This document shows, in pieces, positions 7,434-13,380 of a stretch of 16,420 nt of DNA. The position numbers and the translations under genes are program-made. The stretch comes from Silvimonas sp. GTDB lineage: Bacteria > Pseudomonadota > Gammaproteobacteria > Burkholderiales > Chitinibacteraceae. The stretch covers positions 1-16,420 of the forward strand of contig JASLES010000214.1 in NCBI GenBank assembly GCA_030151005.1, written 5' to 3'. Every line of letters starts with the position of its first letter. Position 1 is the first letter of the stretch. The notes under the pieces are model-generated. The model had not been told where the DNA came from and did not search any database. It saw only the letters and a program-made list of their open reading frames with translations.

Positions 7434-8111
7434 TTAGCGTGCAGCCTGACGTTGCAGGATGTTGGAGAATTCTTCAATAAAGCTGTCGAAACGGCTGGCC
7501 AGCTGGTCCACATCGTGCGCAAAGCTGTTGTAGGCCACCACGGCCGGGATCGCGGCAAACAGGCCGATCGCCGTTGCCACCAGCGCCTCGGCAATACCAG
7601 GCGCCACATTGGCCAGCGTGGCTTGCCCCACGTTAGCCAGACCACGGAACGCGTGCATGATGCCCCACACCGTGCCGAACAGACCCACATACGGGCTGAC
7701 CGAACCGGCCGAAGCAAGGAACGAGGTGTGCTTGTCCAGGTAATCGAGTTCGCGCTGGTAGGCTGCACGCATGGCGCGACGGGTGCCTTCCATGGTGTCG
7801 GAGAGTTCCATGCCGCCTTTCTGGCGCAGTTTCAGAAACTCGGAAAAGCCGGCAATGAAGATGCGCTCAAGGCCGTTGGGCGTGCCACGGCGGACTTGTT
7901 CGTACAGCGCATTTAGATCAGAACCGCTCCAGAAACGGTCTTCAAACTCTTCCGTGCGCTTTTTGGCCTTGGAGATCGTGAAGTGCTTGCTGAAAATGCG
8001 CCACCAGCTCAGTAATGACACCAGTACCAAAATCGCCATGACCACCTGAACGACCGGACTGGCCTCAGTGATCAGCGACAGAATGGACATATCCTGGGTA
8101 CCCACTTCCAC
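7434..8111 (-). CDS. tolQ: Tol-Pal proton channel subunit TolQ
   Basis: A MotA/TolQ/ExbB-family inner-membrane protein of 225 residues that forms the stator with TolR. Three membrane helices lie at about 19-37, 135-158 and 170-195. The conserved loop ASAGSVSPYVGLFGTVWGIM (133-152) and PGIAEALVATAIGL (171-184) are clear. The start is ambiguous. The GTG at 8111 has AGGGAG about ten bases upstream. An ATG at 8090 would give an N-terminus more like E. coli TolQ but has only a weak, closely spaced site. I take the GTG. It is the first gene of the operon; ybgC, which often precedes tolQ, is absent, and ruvB ends 111 bases upstream. Confidence 0.95.
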   Translation of the reverse strand: MEVGTQDMSILSLITEASPVVQVVMAILVLVSLLSWWRIFSKHFTISKAKKRTEEFEDRFWSGSDLNALYEQVRRGTPNGLERIFIAGFSEFLKLRQKGGMELSDTMEGTRRAMRAAYQRELDYLDKHTSFLASAGSVSPYVGLFGTVWGIMHAFRGLANVGQATLANVAPGIAEALVATAIGLFAAIPAVVAYNSFAHDVDQLASRFDSFIEEFSNILQRQAAR

Positions 8112-8222
8112 AGTTTTTTCTCTCCCTTGGTGGCCGTATTGCGGCCTGAATGCAACATTTTAGGCGCCGAAGCACCTTTCTTCGTATGAAATTATGCCGC
8201 GTGAATATTCACATTTCTCTAG
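8112..8222 (-). promoter_or_regulatory. tolQ leader with palindrome and short hairpins
   Basis: The ruvB-tolQ spacer contains a perfect 12-base palindrome GTGAATATTCAC (8201-8212). A CATAAT box, five of six to the -10 consensus, lies four bases downstream on the minus strand, without a good -35. Two hairpins follow: 8168-8172 with 8180-8184, and 8132-8136 with 8142-8146, the latter just before the tolQ ribosome binding site. The palindrome overlapping a probable promoter suggests an operator; this is inference. Confidence 0.45.
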
Positions 8223-9269
8223 TCAAAACCCCGCATCAGCGGATGGCGGGTTAAGCCCAAAGTGCTGGTAAGCCAGCAAAGTCGCCACTCGGCCACGCGG
8301 CGTGCGCTGCAACAGACCCTGCTGGATCAAATAAGGTTCCAGCACATCTTCAATGGTGTCTGAGGCTTCTCCTATAGCGGCCGCCACATTATCCAGACCC
8401 ACCGGGCCGCCCCCGAACTTGTTGATGACGGCGTCAAGCAGCTTGCGGTCCATTACATCCAACCCGGCGTGATCGACATCCAGCATCAACAACGCAGCGT
8501 CCGCTACCTCACGGGTGACTACGCCATCGGCTTTGACTTCGGCGTAATCACGCACCCGGCGCAGCAGCCGGTTGGCAATCCGCGGCGTTCCGCGTGAACG
8601 GCGCGCTACTTCAAACGCGCCACCGTCTTCCATGTTGACATCCATCAGGCTGGCAGAGCGCTCGACAATGCGGGTGAGTTCTTCGGCGCTGTAAAACTCC
8701 AGCCGTGCGACGATGCCAAAACGATCACGCAACGGGTTGGTCAGCATGCCGGCACGCGTGGTGGCGCCCACCAGGGTAAATGGCGGCAAATCAAGCTTGA
8801 CCGAGCGTGCCGCCGGGCCTTCGCCAATCATGATATCCAGCTGGAAGTCTTCCAGCGCCGGATAGAGGATTTCTTCTACCACGGGGCTGAGACGGTGGAT
8901 TTCGTCAATGAACAAGACGTCGTGCGGTTCCAGATTGGTCAGCAGCGCCGCCAGATCGCCCGCACGCTCCAGCACTGGGCCACTGGTCTGGCGCAGGTTT
9001 ACACCCAACTCGCGCGAGATAATGTGCGCCAGCGTGGTTTTGCCCAGACCCGGTGGGCCGAACAACAGCACGTGATCAAGCGCCTCACCGCGCTTTTTGG
9101 CCGCCTCGATGAAGATTTCGAGCTGCCCGCGTGCTTTGGTCTGCCCGACGTATTCATCCAGCATTTTCGGCCGCAGCGCGCGTTCAAGCTGCTCTTCCTG
9201 CTGCGACATGGTTTTGGCGGTAATCAGGCGCTCTTGCGGGGCGGCTGATAGCGAATCGGTTTCGATCAT
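8223..9269 (-). CDS. ruvB: Holliday junction helicase motor RuvB
   Basis: The hexameric AAA+ motor that drives branch migration with RuvA. From the ATG at 9269 it is 348 residues, the normal size. Walker A is GPPGLGKT (71-78), Walker B LFIDEIH (119-125), sensor GATTRAGM (168-175), and the arginine-finger and small-domain stretch RSRGTPRIANRLLRR is present. The C-terminal winged helix ends at TPRGRVATLLAYQHFGL. The ATG at 9269 (MIETDSLS) matches the usual RuvB N-terminus; the frame is open upstream to 9335 but that part is unlike any RuvB. The ribosome binding site is weak. It is separated from ruvA by the riboswitch and ribB on the other strand. Confidence 0.97.
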   Translation of the reverse strand: MIETDSLSAAPQERLITAKTMSQQEEQLERALRPKMLDEYVGQTKARGQLEIFIEAAKKRGEALDHVLLFGPPGLGKTTLAHIISRELGVNLRQTSGPVLERAGDLAALLTNLEPHDVLFIDEIHRLSPVVEEILYPALEDFQLDIMIGEGPAARSVKLDLPPFTLVGATTRAGMLTNPLRDRFGIVARLEFYSAEELTRIVERSASLMDVNMEDGGAFEVARRSRGTPRIANRLLRRVRDYAEVKADGVVTREVADAALLMLDVDHAGLDVMDRKLLDAVINKFGGGPVGLDNVAAAIGEASDTIEDVLEPYLIQQGLLQRTPRGRVATLLAYQHFGLNPPSADAGF

Positions 9270-9347
9270 TCGGGCGGTTTCCACAGACAGGGCCGCAGCA
9301 TGGGGAAAGCACCAGGGAAGGGCGCGGATCAGCATGCTAGACTGGCA

Positions 9348-9368
9348 ATCCGGCTATTGTAGCCGGAT
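9348..9368. promoter_or_regulatory. Perfect inverted repeat in the ruvB-ribB divergent region
   Basis: Nine-base arms (9348-9356 with 9360-9368) around a three-base centre, ending five bases before the FMN aptamer. The spacer must hold the promoters of both ruvB and the riboswitch transcript. A TACAAT box, five of six to the -10 consensus, lies on the minus strand inside the repeat (9356-9361). It could be an operator or a 5' hairpin of the ribB leader. Confidence 0.5.
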
Positions 9369-9372
9369 ATAG

Positions 9373-9828
9373 GTACGTCTTCAGGGCGGGGTGAAATTCC
9401 CCACCGGCGGTAGGGCGATGGAAGGACGCTGCATCAGCGGCCCGCCAGCGCCAAGCCCGCGAGCGCTTCTGCAAGAGCCAGATCAACGGCAATGCAGAAG
9501 GTCAGCAGATCCGGTCAGATGCCGGAGCCGACGGTCCGGGCCTGTCCGCCGTCCATTTACAATCGCGTTTGGGGTGAAACCAGCGGAATACAAGGCACAA
9601 GACACGCAGTGGTGCGGGCACCATAAGTGGCTTGTAACGCAGTAGTCCGCTGGTTGCGCCCCAAACCCGCAGGGCTGCCCCGACATAACGTCAGTCACCG
9701 CGTTATGCGGCATGCCAATAACTGGTTATTGGCTGTGCCACATGCCTTGTGCCTGGCGTTATGTCGGGCAGCGCGGTTGCAAATGGACGGTGAACAGGCC
9801 CCACAGTCCGGATGAAAGAAGCACGTGC
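9373..9828 (+). ncRNA. FMN riboswitch (RFN element) with 266-nt insertion in P6
   Basis: An FMN-binding aptamer upstream of ribB. The conserved blocks are all readable in order. P1 5' strand with TCTTC is at 9373-9382, and L2 GGGGTGAAATTCCCC near 9388-9402. GGCGGTA and AGCCCGCGAGC are at 9406-9412 and 9454-9464. The variable hairpin pairs 9466-9472 with 9494-9500, P5 lies at 9511-9525, and GCCGACGGT at 9527-9535. The remaining part (cACAGTCCGGATGAAAGAAG) is at 9802-9821, and P1 closes as 9373-9382 with 9818-9828 with one bulged C at 9822. Between lie 266 extra bases. L3 also carries the known optional stem-loop (9427-9431 with 9435-9439, enclosed by 9413-9416 with 9440-9443). The family identity is certain; the extended 3' boundary rests on hand pairing. 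Confidence 0.95.
9536..9801 (+). other. Structured RNA domain inserted in riboswitch loop L6
   Basis: These 266 bases interrupt L6 exactly between the consensus GGT (9533-9535) and nAnA (9802-9805). They fold into a base helix in three blocks: 9538-9545 with 9794-9801 (8 bp), 9549-9558 with 9781-9790 (10 bp), and 9560-9567 with 9772-9779 (8 bp, one G-U). Arm B is 9568-9587 with 9646-9665 (19 pairs, one A-G mismatch, one G-U), continued by 9590-9594 with 9631-9635 and 9610-9614 with 9619-9623. Arm C is 9674-9694 with 9753-9772 (20 pairs, one bulge, one G-U), ending in a CTGG-looped hairpin 9714-9721 with 9726-9733. I do not recognise it as a known RNA. A transposon-like inverted-repeat element is the main alternative. 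Confidence 0.85.
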
Positions 9829-9917
9829 GCTTAACCCCGGTACGCTTGTGGTTGCGTTTTTACGCACGCCAGGCGGGCCGGGGCGCGTATTCGTCAAATC
9901 TTCAGGTTGTTTGCCCT

Positions 9918-9960
9918 GAAACGTTTTTCGCAGTTGTACCCGTTGTTGCGAGGACGTTTC
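9918..9960 (+). promoter_or_regulatory. ribB ribosome-binding-site sequestering hairpin
   Basis: Pairing of 9918-9927 with 9951-9960 and 9929-9932 with 9947-9950, with one bulged T, buries the GAGGA ribosome binding site (9950-9954), about nine bases before the ATG. A competing hairpin, 9901-9906 with 9915-9920, shares 9918-9920, so the two cannot form fully together. This is the likely expression platform: with FMN bound the sequestering form blocks ribB translation, as known for E. coli ribB. The six-pair competing hairpin is followed by ACGTTTTT and could also act as a weak terminator. Confidence 0.6.
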
Positions 9961-9962
9961 CC

Positions 9963-10640
9963 ATGCAGTTTTCCCCCGTTTCTCTTACCCCCGCCGATAT
10001 CGCCGCCGTAGAGGCTGCGATCGATGCCATCGCTAATGGCAAAGCCGTGCTGTTACTGGACGATGATGATCGTGAAAACGAGGCCGATATCATCATGGCG
10101 GCCGAGGCCATCACCATCCCCGATATGGCGTTGATGATCCGTGAAGGCAGCGGCATCGTTTGCTTGTGCCTGTCCGAAGAACTTGCCGACGCGCTGGATT
10201 TGCCCCCGATGCTGCCTGCCAACCAAAGCCGTTACCAGACCGCATTTACGGTGACGATTGAAGCGGCCAGCGGCACAACCACGGGTGTGTCTGCAGCGGA
10301 CCGGGTCACCACCATCCGCGCGGCAGTGGCTAATGACGCACTACCGACTCACCTGACCCGGCCGGGCCATGTGTTCCCGCTGCGCGCGCGTACCGGTGGC
10401 GTACTGACCCGCCGCGGGCATACCGAGGGGTCAGTTGATCTGGCGCGGCTGGCCGGGTTCAAGCCCGCAGCCGTGCTGTGCGAGTTGATGAATCCGGACG
10501 GCACCATGGCGGCAGGTCAACAAATCACGGCTTTTGCCCGAAAACACGGCATGCCGGTGCTGACCATTGCTGCCCTGGCGCGCTATCTGGCGGTGCAAAC
10601 GCCGCTTAACCGCGCACCAGTTGTTTCAGAGCCAGCTTGA
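9963..10640 (+). CDS. ribB: 3,4-dihydroxy-2-butanone 4-phosphate synthase RibB
   Basis: RibB turns ribulose 5-phosphate into 3,4-dihydroxy-2-butanone 4-phosphate and formate, the four-carbon branch of riboflavin synthesis. It is a stand-alone enzyme of 225 residues with no fused GTP cyclohydrolase domain. The acidic metal-binding loop is DDDDRENEAD (33-42), with RPGHVFPL (133-140) and TRRGHTEGSVDLARLAG (149-165) further on. The ATG at 9963 matches the usual N-terminus. The frame is open upstream to a GTG inside P1 of the riboswitch, which is not a credible start. The gene is controlled by the FMN riboswitch and a leader of nearly 600 bases. Its last 35 bases overlap the 3' end of ruvA on the other strand. 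Confidence 0.97.
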   Translation: MQFSPVSLTPADIAAVEAAIDAIANGKAVLLLDDDDRENEADIIMAAEAITIPDMALMIREGSGIVCLCLSEELADALDLPPMLPANQSRYQTAFTVTIEAASGTTTGVSAADRVTTIRAAVANDALPTHLTRPGHVFPLRARTGGVLTRRGHTEGSVDLARLAGFKPAAVLCELMNPDGTMAAGQQITAFARKHGMPVLTIAALARYLAVQTPLNRAPVVSEPA

Positions 10641-11202
10641 TGCCCTGGGCTACTTCGACATCCGCCGGCAGTTCTTTCATCGCCAGCGTGGCTTCGCGGT
10701 CGTTGTAGCCCAGCGCCAGCAAGGCGTGCAGCACATCGGCGTGGTTGCCTTGTACCTGTGCCGGGGCAGTTTTGCCCGGCATGACGGTAGAGGCCGCCAC
10801 GCTGCCCAGCTTGCCCTTGAGTTCCAGTACCAGCCGCTCTGCCGTTTTCTTGCCAATACCCGGCACTTTGGAGAGGCGCACGGTGTTCTCTGTAGCAATG
10901 GCCAGCGCCAGTTCGTCGGCAGACAAACCAGAGAGGATGGCCAGCGCTATCTTGGCACCAATACCGGTGATCTTGATCAAGGCCCGGAATAGATCACGCT
11001 CGTCTCGGGTGGCGAAGGCGTATAGCAGCTGGGCGTCTTCGCGCACGACCATATGCGTGAACAGCGAGACCTTCTCGCCCAGATGCGGCAACACGTAAAT
11101 GGTGCTCATCGGCACATCGACTTCATAGCCAACGCCACCCACATCGATGATCAGTTGTGGCGGTTGTTTTTCAATGAGCGTACCGCTCAGCCTTCCTATC
11201 AT
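10606..11202 (-). CDS. ruvA: Holliday junction DNA-binding protein RuvA
   Basis: RuvA binds the four-way junction as a tetramer and loads RuvB. It has 198 residues: an N-terminal OB fold (MIGRLSGTLIEK to about 63), two helix-hairpin-helix motifs (ITGIGAKIALAILS about 78-91, VPGIGKKTAERLVLELK about 113-129), a flexible Ala/Pro linker, and a C-terminal domain III with ALLALGYNDREA that contacts RuvB. The ATG at 11202 has AGGAAA (11208-11213) seven bases upstream. It follows ruvC by 88 bases. Its 3' end runs into the end of ribB, so there is no room for a terminator between the convergent genes. Confidence 0.97.
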   Translation of the reverse strand: MIGRLSGTLIEKQPPQLIIDVGGVGYEVDVPMSTIYVLPHLGEKVSLFTHMVVREDAQLLYAFATRDERDLFRALIKITGIGAKIALAILSGLSADELALAIATENTVRLSKVPGIGKKTAERLVLELKGKLGSVAASTVMPGKTAPAQVQGNHADVLHALLALGYNDREATLAMKELPADVEVAQGIKLALKQLVRG

Positions 11203-11290
11203 GCTGGTTTCCTGAAAAGGGGCAGTTGAAACGAAGCGCCAAGTATATCGGGCGATGGGCGTGAAACCGGTGAAAAAACAGCAAACAGGC

Positions 11291-11812
11291 TCAGGTCAGG
11301 CGCCCGCGCCGCATTTTCAGGCCGCTACCCAGTTGCTTGAGGGCGCTGCCCGCGTTTTGCGCATGCGTGAGCGCCACAGCCAGCGCATCGGCGGCATCCG
11401 CCTGCGGCAAGCCATTTAGCCGCAACAGCCGCTGCACCATATGCTGCACCTGGGTTTTATCTGCGTGCCCGTTACCGACCACGGCCTGCTTGACCTGCAA
11501 CGCCGTGTATTCAGAGATAGGCAAACCCGCGTGAACCAGCCCGGCAAGTACCGCGCCACGGGCCTGGCCCAGCATCAGGGTGGATTGCGGGTTGACGTTG
11601 ACGAACACCAGTTCCACTGCGGCGACGTCTGGCTGATAGTGTTTGCAGACTTCAGCAATCCCGTCGAGCAAACTGGCAACCCGCACAGGCAGCGTCGCGC
11701 CTGGCGGGGTTTTGATACAGCCAGAGGCCACGTAAACCTGTTGTTGCCCGGCAATATCCAGCACACCAAACCCGGTGACACGGGAACCGGGGTCTATCCC
11801 CAGTACCCGCAT
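11291..11812 (-). CDS. ruvC: Holliday junction resolvase RuvC
   Basis: The dimeric endonuclease that cuts Holliday junctions. It has 173 residues, as expected. The four acidic catalytic residues are seen: D7 in GIDPGSRVTGFG, E67 in AAVELVFVN, D139 and D142 in ADAADALAVALTHA. The start overlaps the stop of the upstream TonB-like gene as TAATG, so the two are translationally coupled. The ribosome binding site on its own is weak. The C-terminal tail KMRRGRLT is short and basic. Gene order ruvC-ruvA is as usual, but ruvB is not adjacent. Confidence 0.97.
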   Translation of the reverse strand: MRVLGIDPGSRVTGFGVLDIAGQQQVYVASGCIKTPPGATLPVRVASLLDGIAEVCKHYQPDVAAVELVFVNVNPQSTLMLGQARGAVLAGLVHAGLPISEYTALQVKQAVVGNGHADKTQVQHMVQRLLRLNGLPQADAADALAVALTHAQNAGSALKQLGSGLKMRRGRLT

Positions 11813-12720
11813 TACTGCGTGCCCAGGGTTTGCAGGTGTTCCTGAGTGAACGACCAGCGTCGGGTCACCACCAGCACCGTGGCGTGATTACCGTTGTCAT
11901 CTACCAGCCCCTTGGGCAGGCGGCTGAACGGGGCCGAACGTTGCAAAATGCCCAGCGCGGCCTTATCCAGACGGGCGTCGCCCGAACTGTGATCCACCAC
12001 CGCAGAACGCAAGGAGCCGTCCTGATTGATCTCTGCGGTCAGCGTTAATTGCCCATAAAGTTGCTTGCCGGTGGCGTCCTTGGGGTAAATGTTGGCCCCC
12101 ATGCGCTCGATCTTGTCTTTCCAGTCAGACTCCCACAACGCGGTCAGGCTCTTGTTGGCCGCAAGACCAATCCGCACTTTGCGCGGGCGCTGCTGATATT
12201 CGTTGTAGTTCTGGTCGATCTTGCCCATGGCGCCAGACAAATCCTTGATCTGCTGCTCACGCTTCTGGTCATCAGCCCCATTGGACTGGCTTTGCTGGTT
12301 TTTGCCCTGATTGTCCTGCAACTGCTTGATGGTGGCGTTGGTTTGCGCCTTCAGTTGCGTCATCAATTTGGCAGAGTCTTGCTCCAGTTGTTGTTCCTGG
12401 CGCAACACTTGTTGCAACTCGGTATTAAATTTGTCGGTCTGGGCCGGCAGCGGGCTGGATACCTGTTTGTCAGCATCTGTATTACCCCCCGCATCCTGGT
12501 TCACCTGAGCCCGTACTTTGGCCTTGGAGGGCGCGGTTTCTGTGGCTTTGTTAACCAGTTCTACCTGCATGAATTCCTGTGCCGCAGCGGGCAGGATTTC
12601 CGGGTGAGCCATACCGATGCCGAGGATAATCGCCGCATGCGCGAGCGCGGAGACAACGAACCCGGTCGTCATGGAACGGCCGCTGCGCATCATTGCAAAA
12701 TCGCCTGTGATTGAAGTCAT
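11812..12720 (-). CDS. TonB C-terminal domain protein, role unknown
   Basis: A 302-residue envelope protein built like TonB/TolA. A short cytoplasmic N-terminus leads to one membrane anchor (about 18-37, GFVVSALAHAAIILGIGM). Then come a spacer, a long Gln/Lys-rich coiled coil (about 95-180, QQVLRQEQQLEQDSAKL), and a C-terminal TonB domain (about 197-295, with WKDKIERMGANIYP and GQLTLTAEINQDGSLRSAVV). No ExbB/ExbD genes lie beside it, so its energy source and outer-membrane partner are unknown. The start is unsure: 12720 has no ribosome binding site, while the ATG at 12693 has a weak AGGCGA. It overlaps ruvC by one base. Similar genes sit upstream of ruvC in Neisseriales as far as I recall. 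Confidence 0.88.
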   Translation of the reverse strand: MTSITGDFAMMRSGRSMTTGFVVSALAHAAIILGIGMAHPEILPAAAQEFMQVELVNKATETAPSKAKVRAQVNQDAGGNTDADKQVSSPLPAQTDKFNTELQQVLRQEQQLEQDSAKLMTQLKAQTNATIKQLQDNQGKNQQSQSNGADDQKREQQIKDLSGAMGKIDQNYNEYQQRPRKVRIGLAANKSLTALWESDWKDKIERMGANIYPKDATGKQLYGQLTLTAEINQDGSLRSAVVDHSSGDARLDKAALGILQRSAPFSRLPKGLVDDNGNHATVLVVTRRWSFTQEHLQTLGTQ

Positions 12721-12794
12721 CGCGCGAGTGTAGCATAGCAGTCAAGGTCTAAAACCCGAGCCGCCCGGCGCTCCGTTTGCAAGCCTGACCGGCA

Positions 12795-12823
12795 TTGTTA
12801 ATATGCCTTTCCGCCCATATATG
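12795..12823 (+). promoter_or_regulatory. Possible promoter of the cytochrome c gene
   Basis: TTGTTA (12795-12800), a 17-base spacer and TATATG (12818-12823) each match four of six sigma-70 consensus bases. Transcription would start near 12830, leaving a short leader before the ATG at 12839. Confidence 0.4.
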
Positions 12824-12838
12824 GATGTGATCAAAAAA

Positions 12839-13147
12839 ATGCGCCTTTTTTCGTTGCTGGTTTCCTGTGCCTTGCTGGCTGCTGCCACGGCTCATGCCGA
12901 AGACGGCGCCAAGGTGGCTGCCAAATACAATTGTCTGGCTTGTCACGCGGTGGATCACAAGATTGTCGGTCCGGCTTACCGTGACGTCGCCAACAAGTAT
13001 CGCGGGCAACCGGGCATTGAAGCCAAACTGATGAAGAAGGTCAAAGAAGGTGGCGGCGGCACATGGGGCACCATTGCCATGCCACCTCAGCAAATTGGCG
13101 ATGACGATTTGAAAGTGATCGTCAAATGGGTTCTTTCACAAAAATAG
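12839..13147 (+). CDS. Periplasmic class I cytochrome c (c5/c551-like)
   Basis: A small electron carrier of 102 residues with one haem. The signal peptide is residues 1-20 (MRLFSLLVSCALLAAATAHA, cleaved before EDG). The haem-attachment motif CLACH follows early in the mature protein, and the distal methionine is in TIAMPPQQ, with the downstream IVKWVLSQK helix typical of c551-type cytochromes. The mature form is about 82 residues. The frame is open upstream with ATGs at 12803 and 12824; 12839 is chosen because it starts the signal peptide directly and fits the possible promoter. It is divergent from the TonB-like gene. Its partner oxidase or reductase is not in the window. Confidence 0.92.
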   Translation: MRLFSLLVSCALLAAATAHAEDGAKVAAKYNCLACHAVDHKIVGPAYRDVANKYRGQPGIEAKLMKKVKEGGGGTWGTIAMPPQQIGDDDLKVIVKWVLSQK

Positions 13148-13199
13148 GACAACGGATTCTGGCGCACTTCGCCATGAAACCGTAATTTATTGAACGGAC

Positions 13200-13263
13200 T
13201 CAGCCAGTTGCATGCCGTCTGTCGCAAGTGGCCGCAAAGCGGCGGCAGATGTCATCTGGCTGA
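13200..13263 (+). ncRNA. Long hairpin upstream of dksA
   Basis: A 64-base inverted repeat: 13200-13207 pairs with 13256-13263 (8 bp) and, after an internal loop, 13218-13225 with 13242-13249 (8 bp, one G-U). The apical loop contains GCCGC-AAA-GCGGC, which can form a small alternative hairpin. There is no T-run. It lies 52 bases after the cytochrome gene and 117 before dksA, in a 233-base spacer with no gene. It may be 5' leader or a processing or transcript-end structure. Confidence 0.4.
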
Positions 13264-13380
13264 TATTGCATTGGGCGCACGAGTTGATTAAGCTCCATGC
13301 CCATTTGGCGGACCGGCTTTTGTAAGCTGCCATTATTAAAACCGCCGGCCCCGCCCGGTTCTGAAAAGCGAGTATCAACA

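Noticed and set aside
9391..9713. Short open frames on either strand within the riboswitch
   Set aside because: The region is explained by conserved aptamer blocks and RNA helices, and the frames look like nothing known.
9536..9801. Self-cleaving ribozyme inside the riboswitch insert
   Set aside because: No hammerhead CTGANGA core was seen and no other ribozyme core was recognised by eye.
9825..9962. N-terminal extension of RibB in frame upstream of 9963
   Set aside because: It would start at a GTG inside P1 of the riboswitch and run through the expression platform; RibB proteins start at the downstream ATG.
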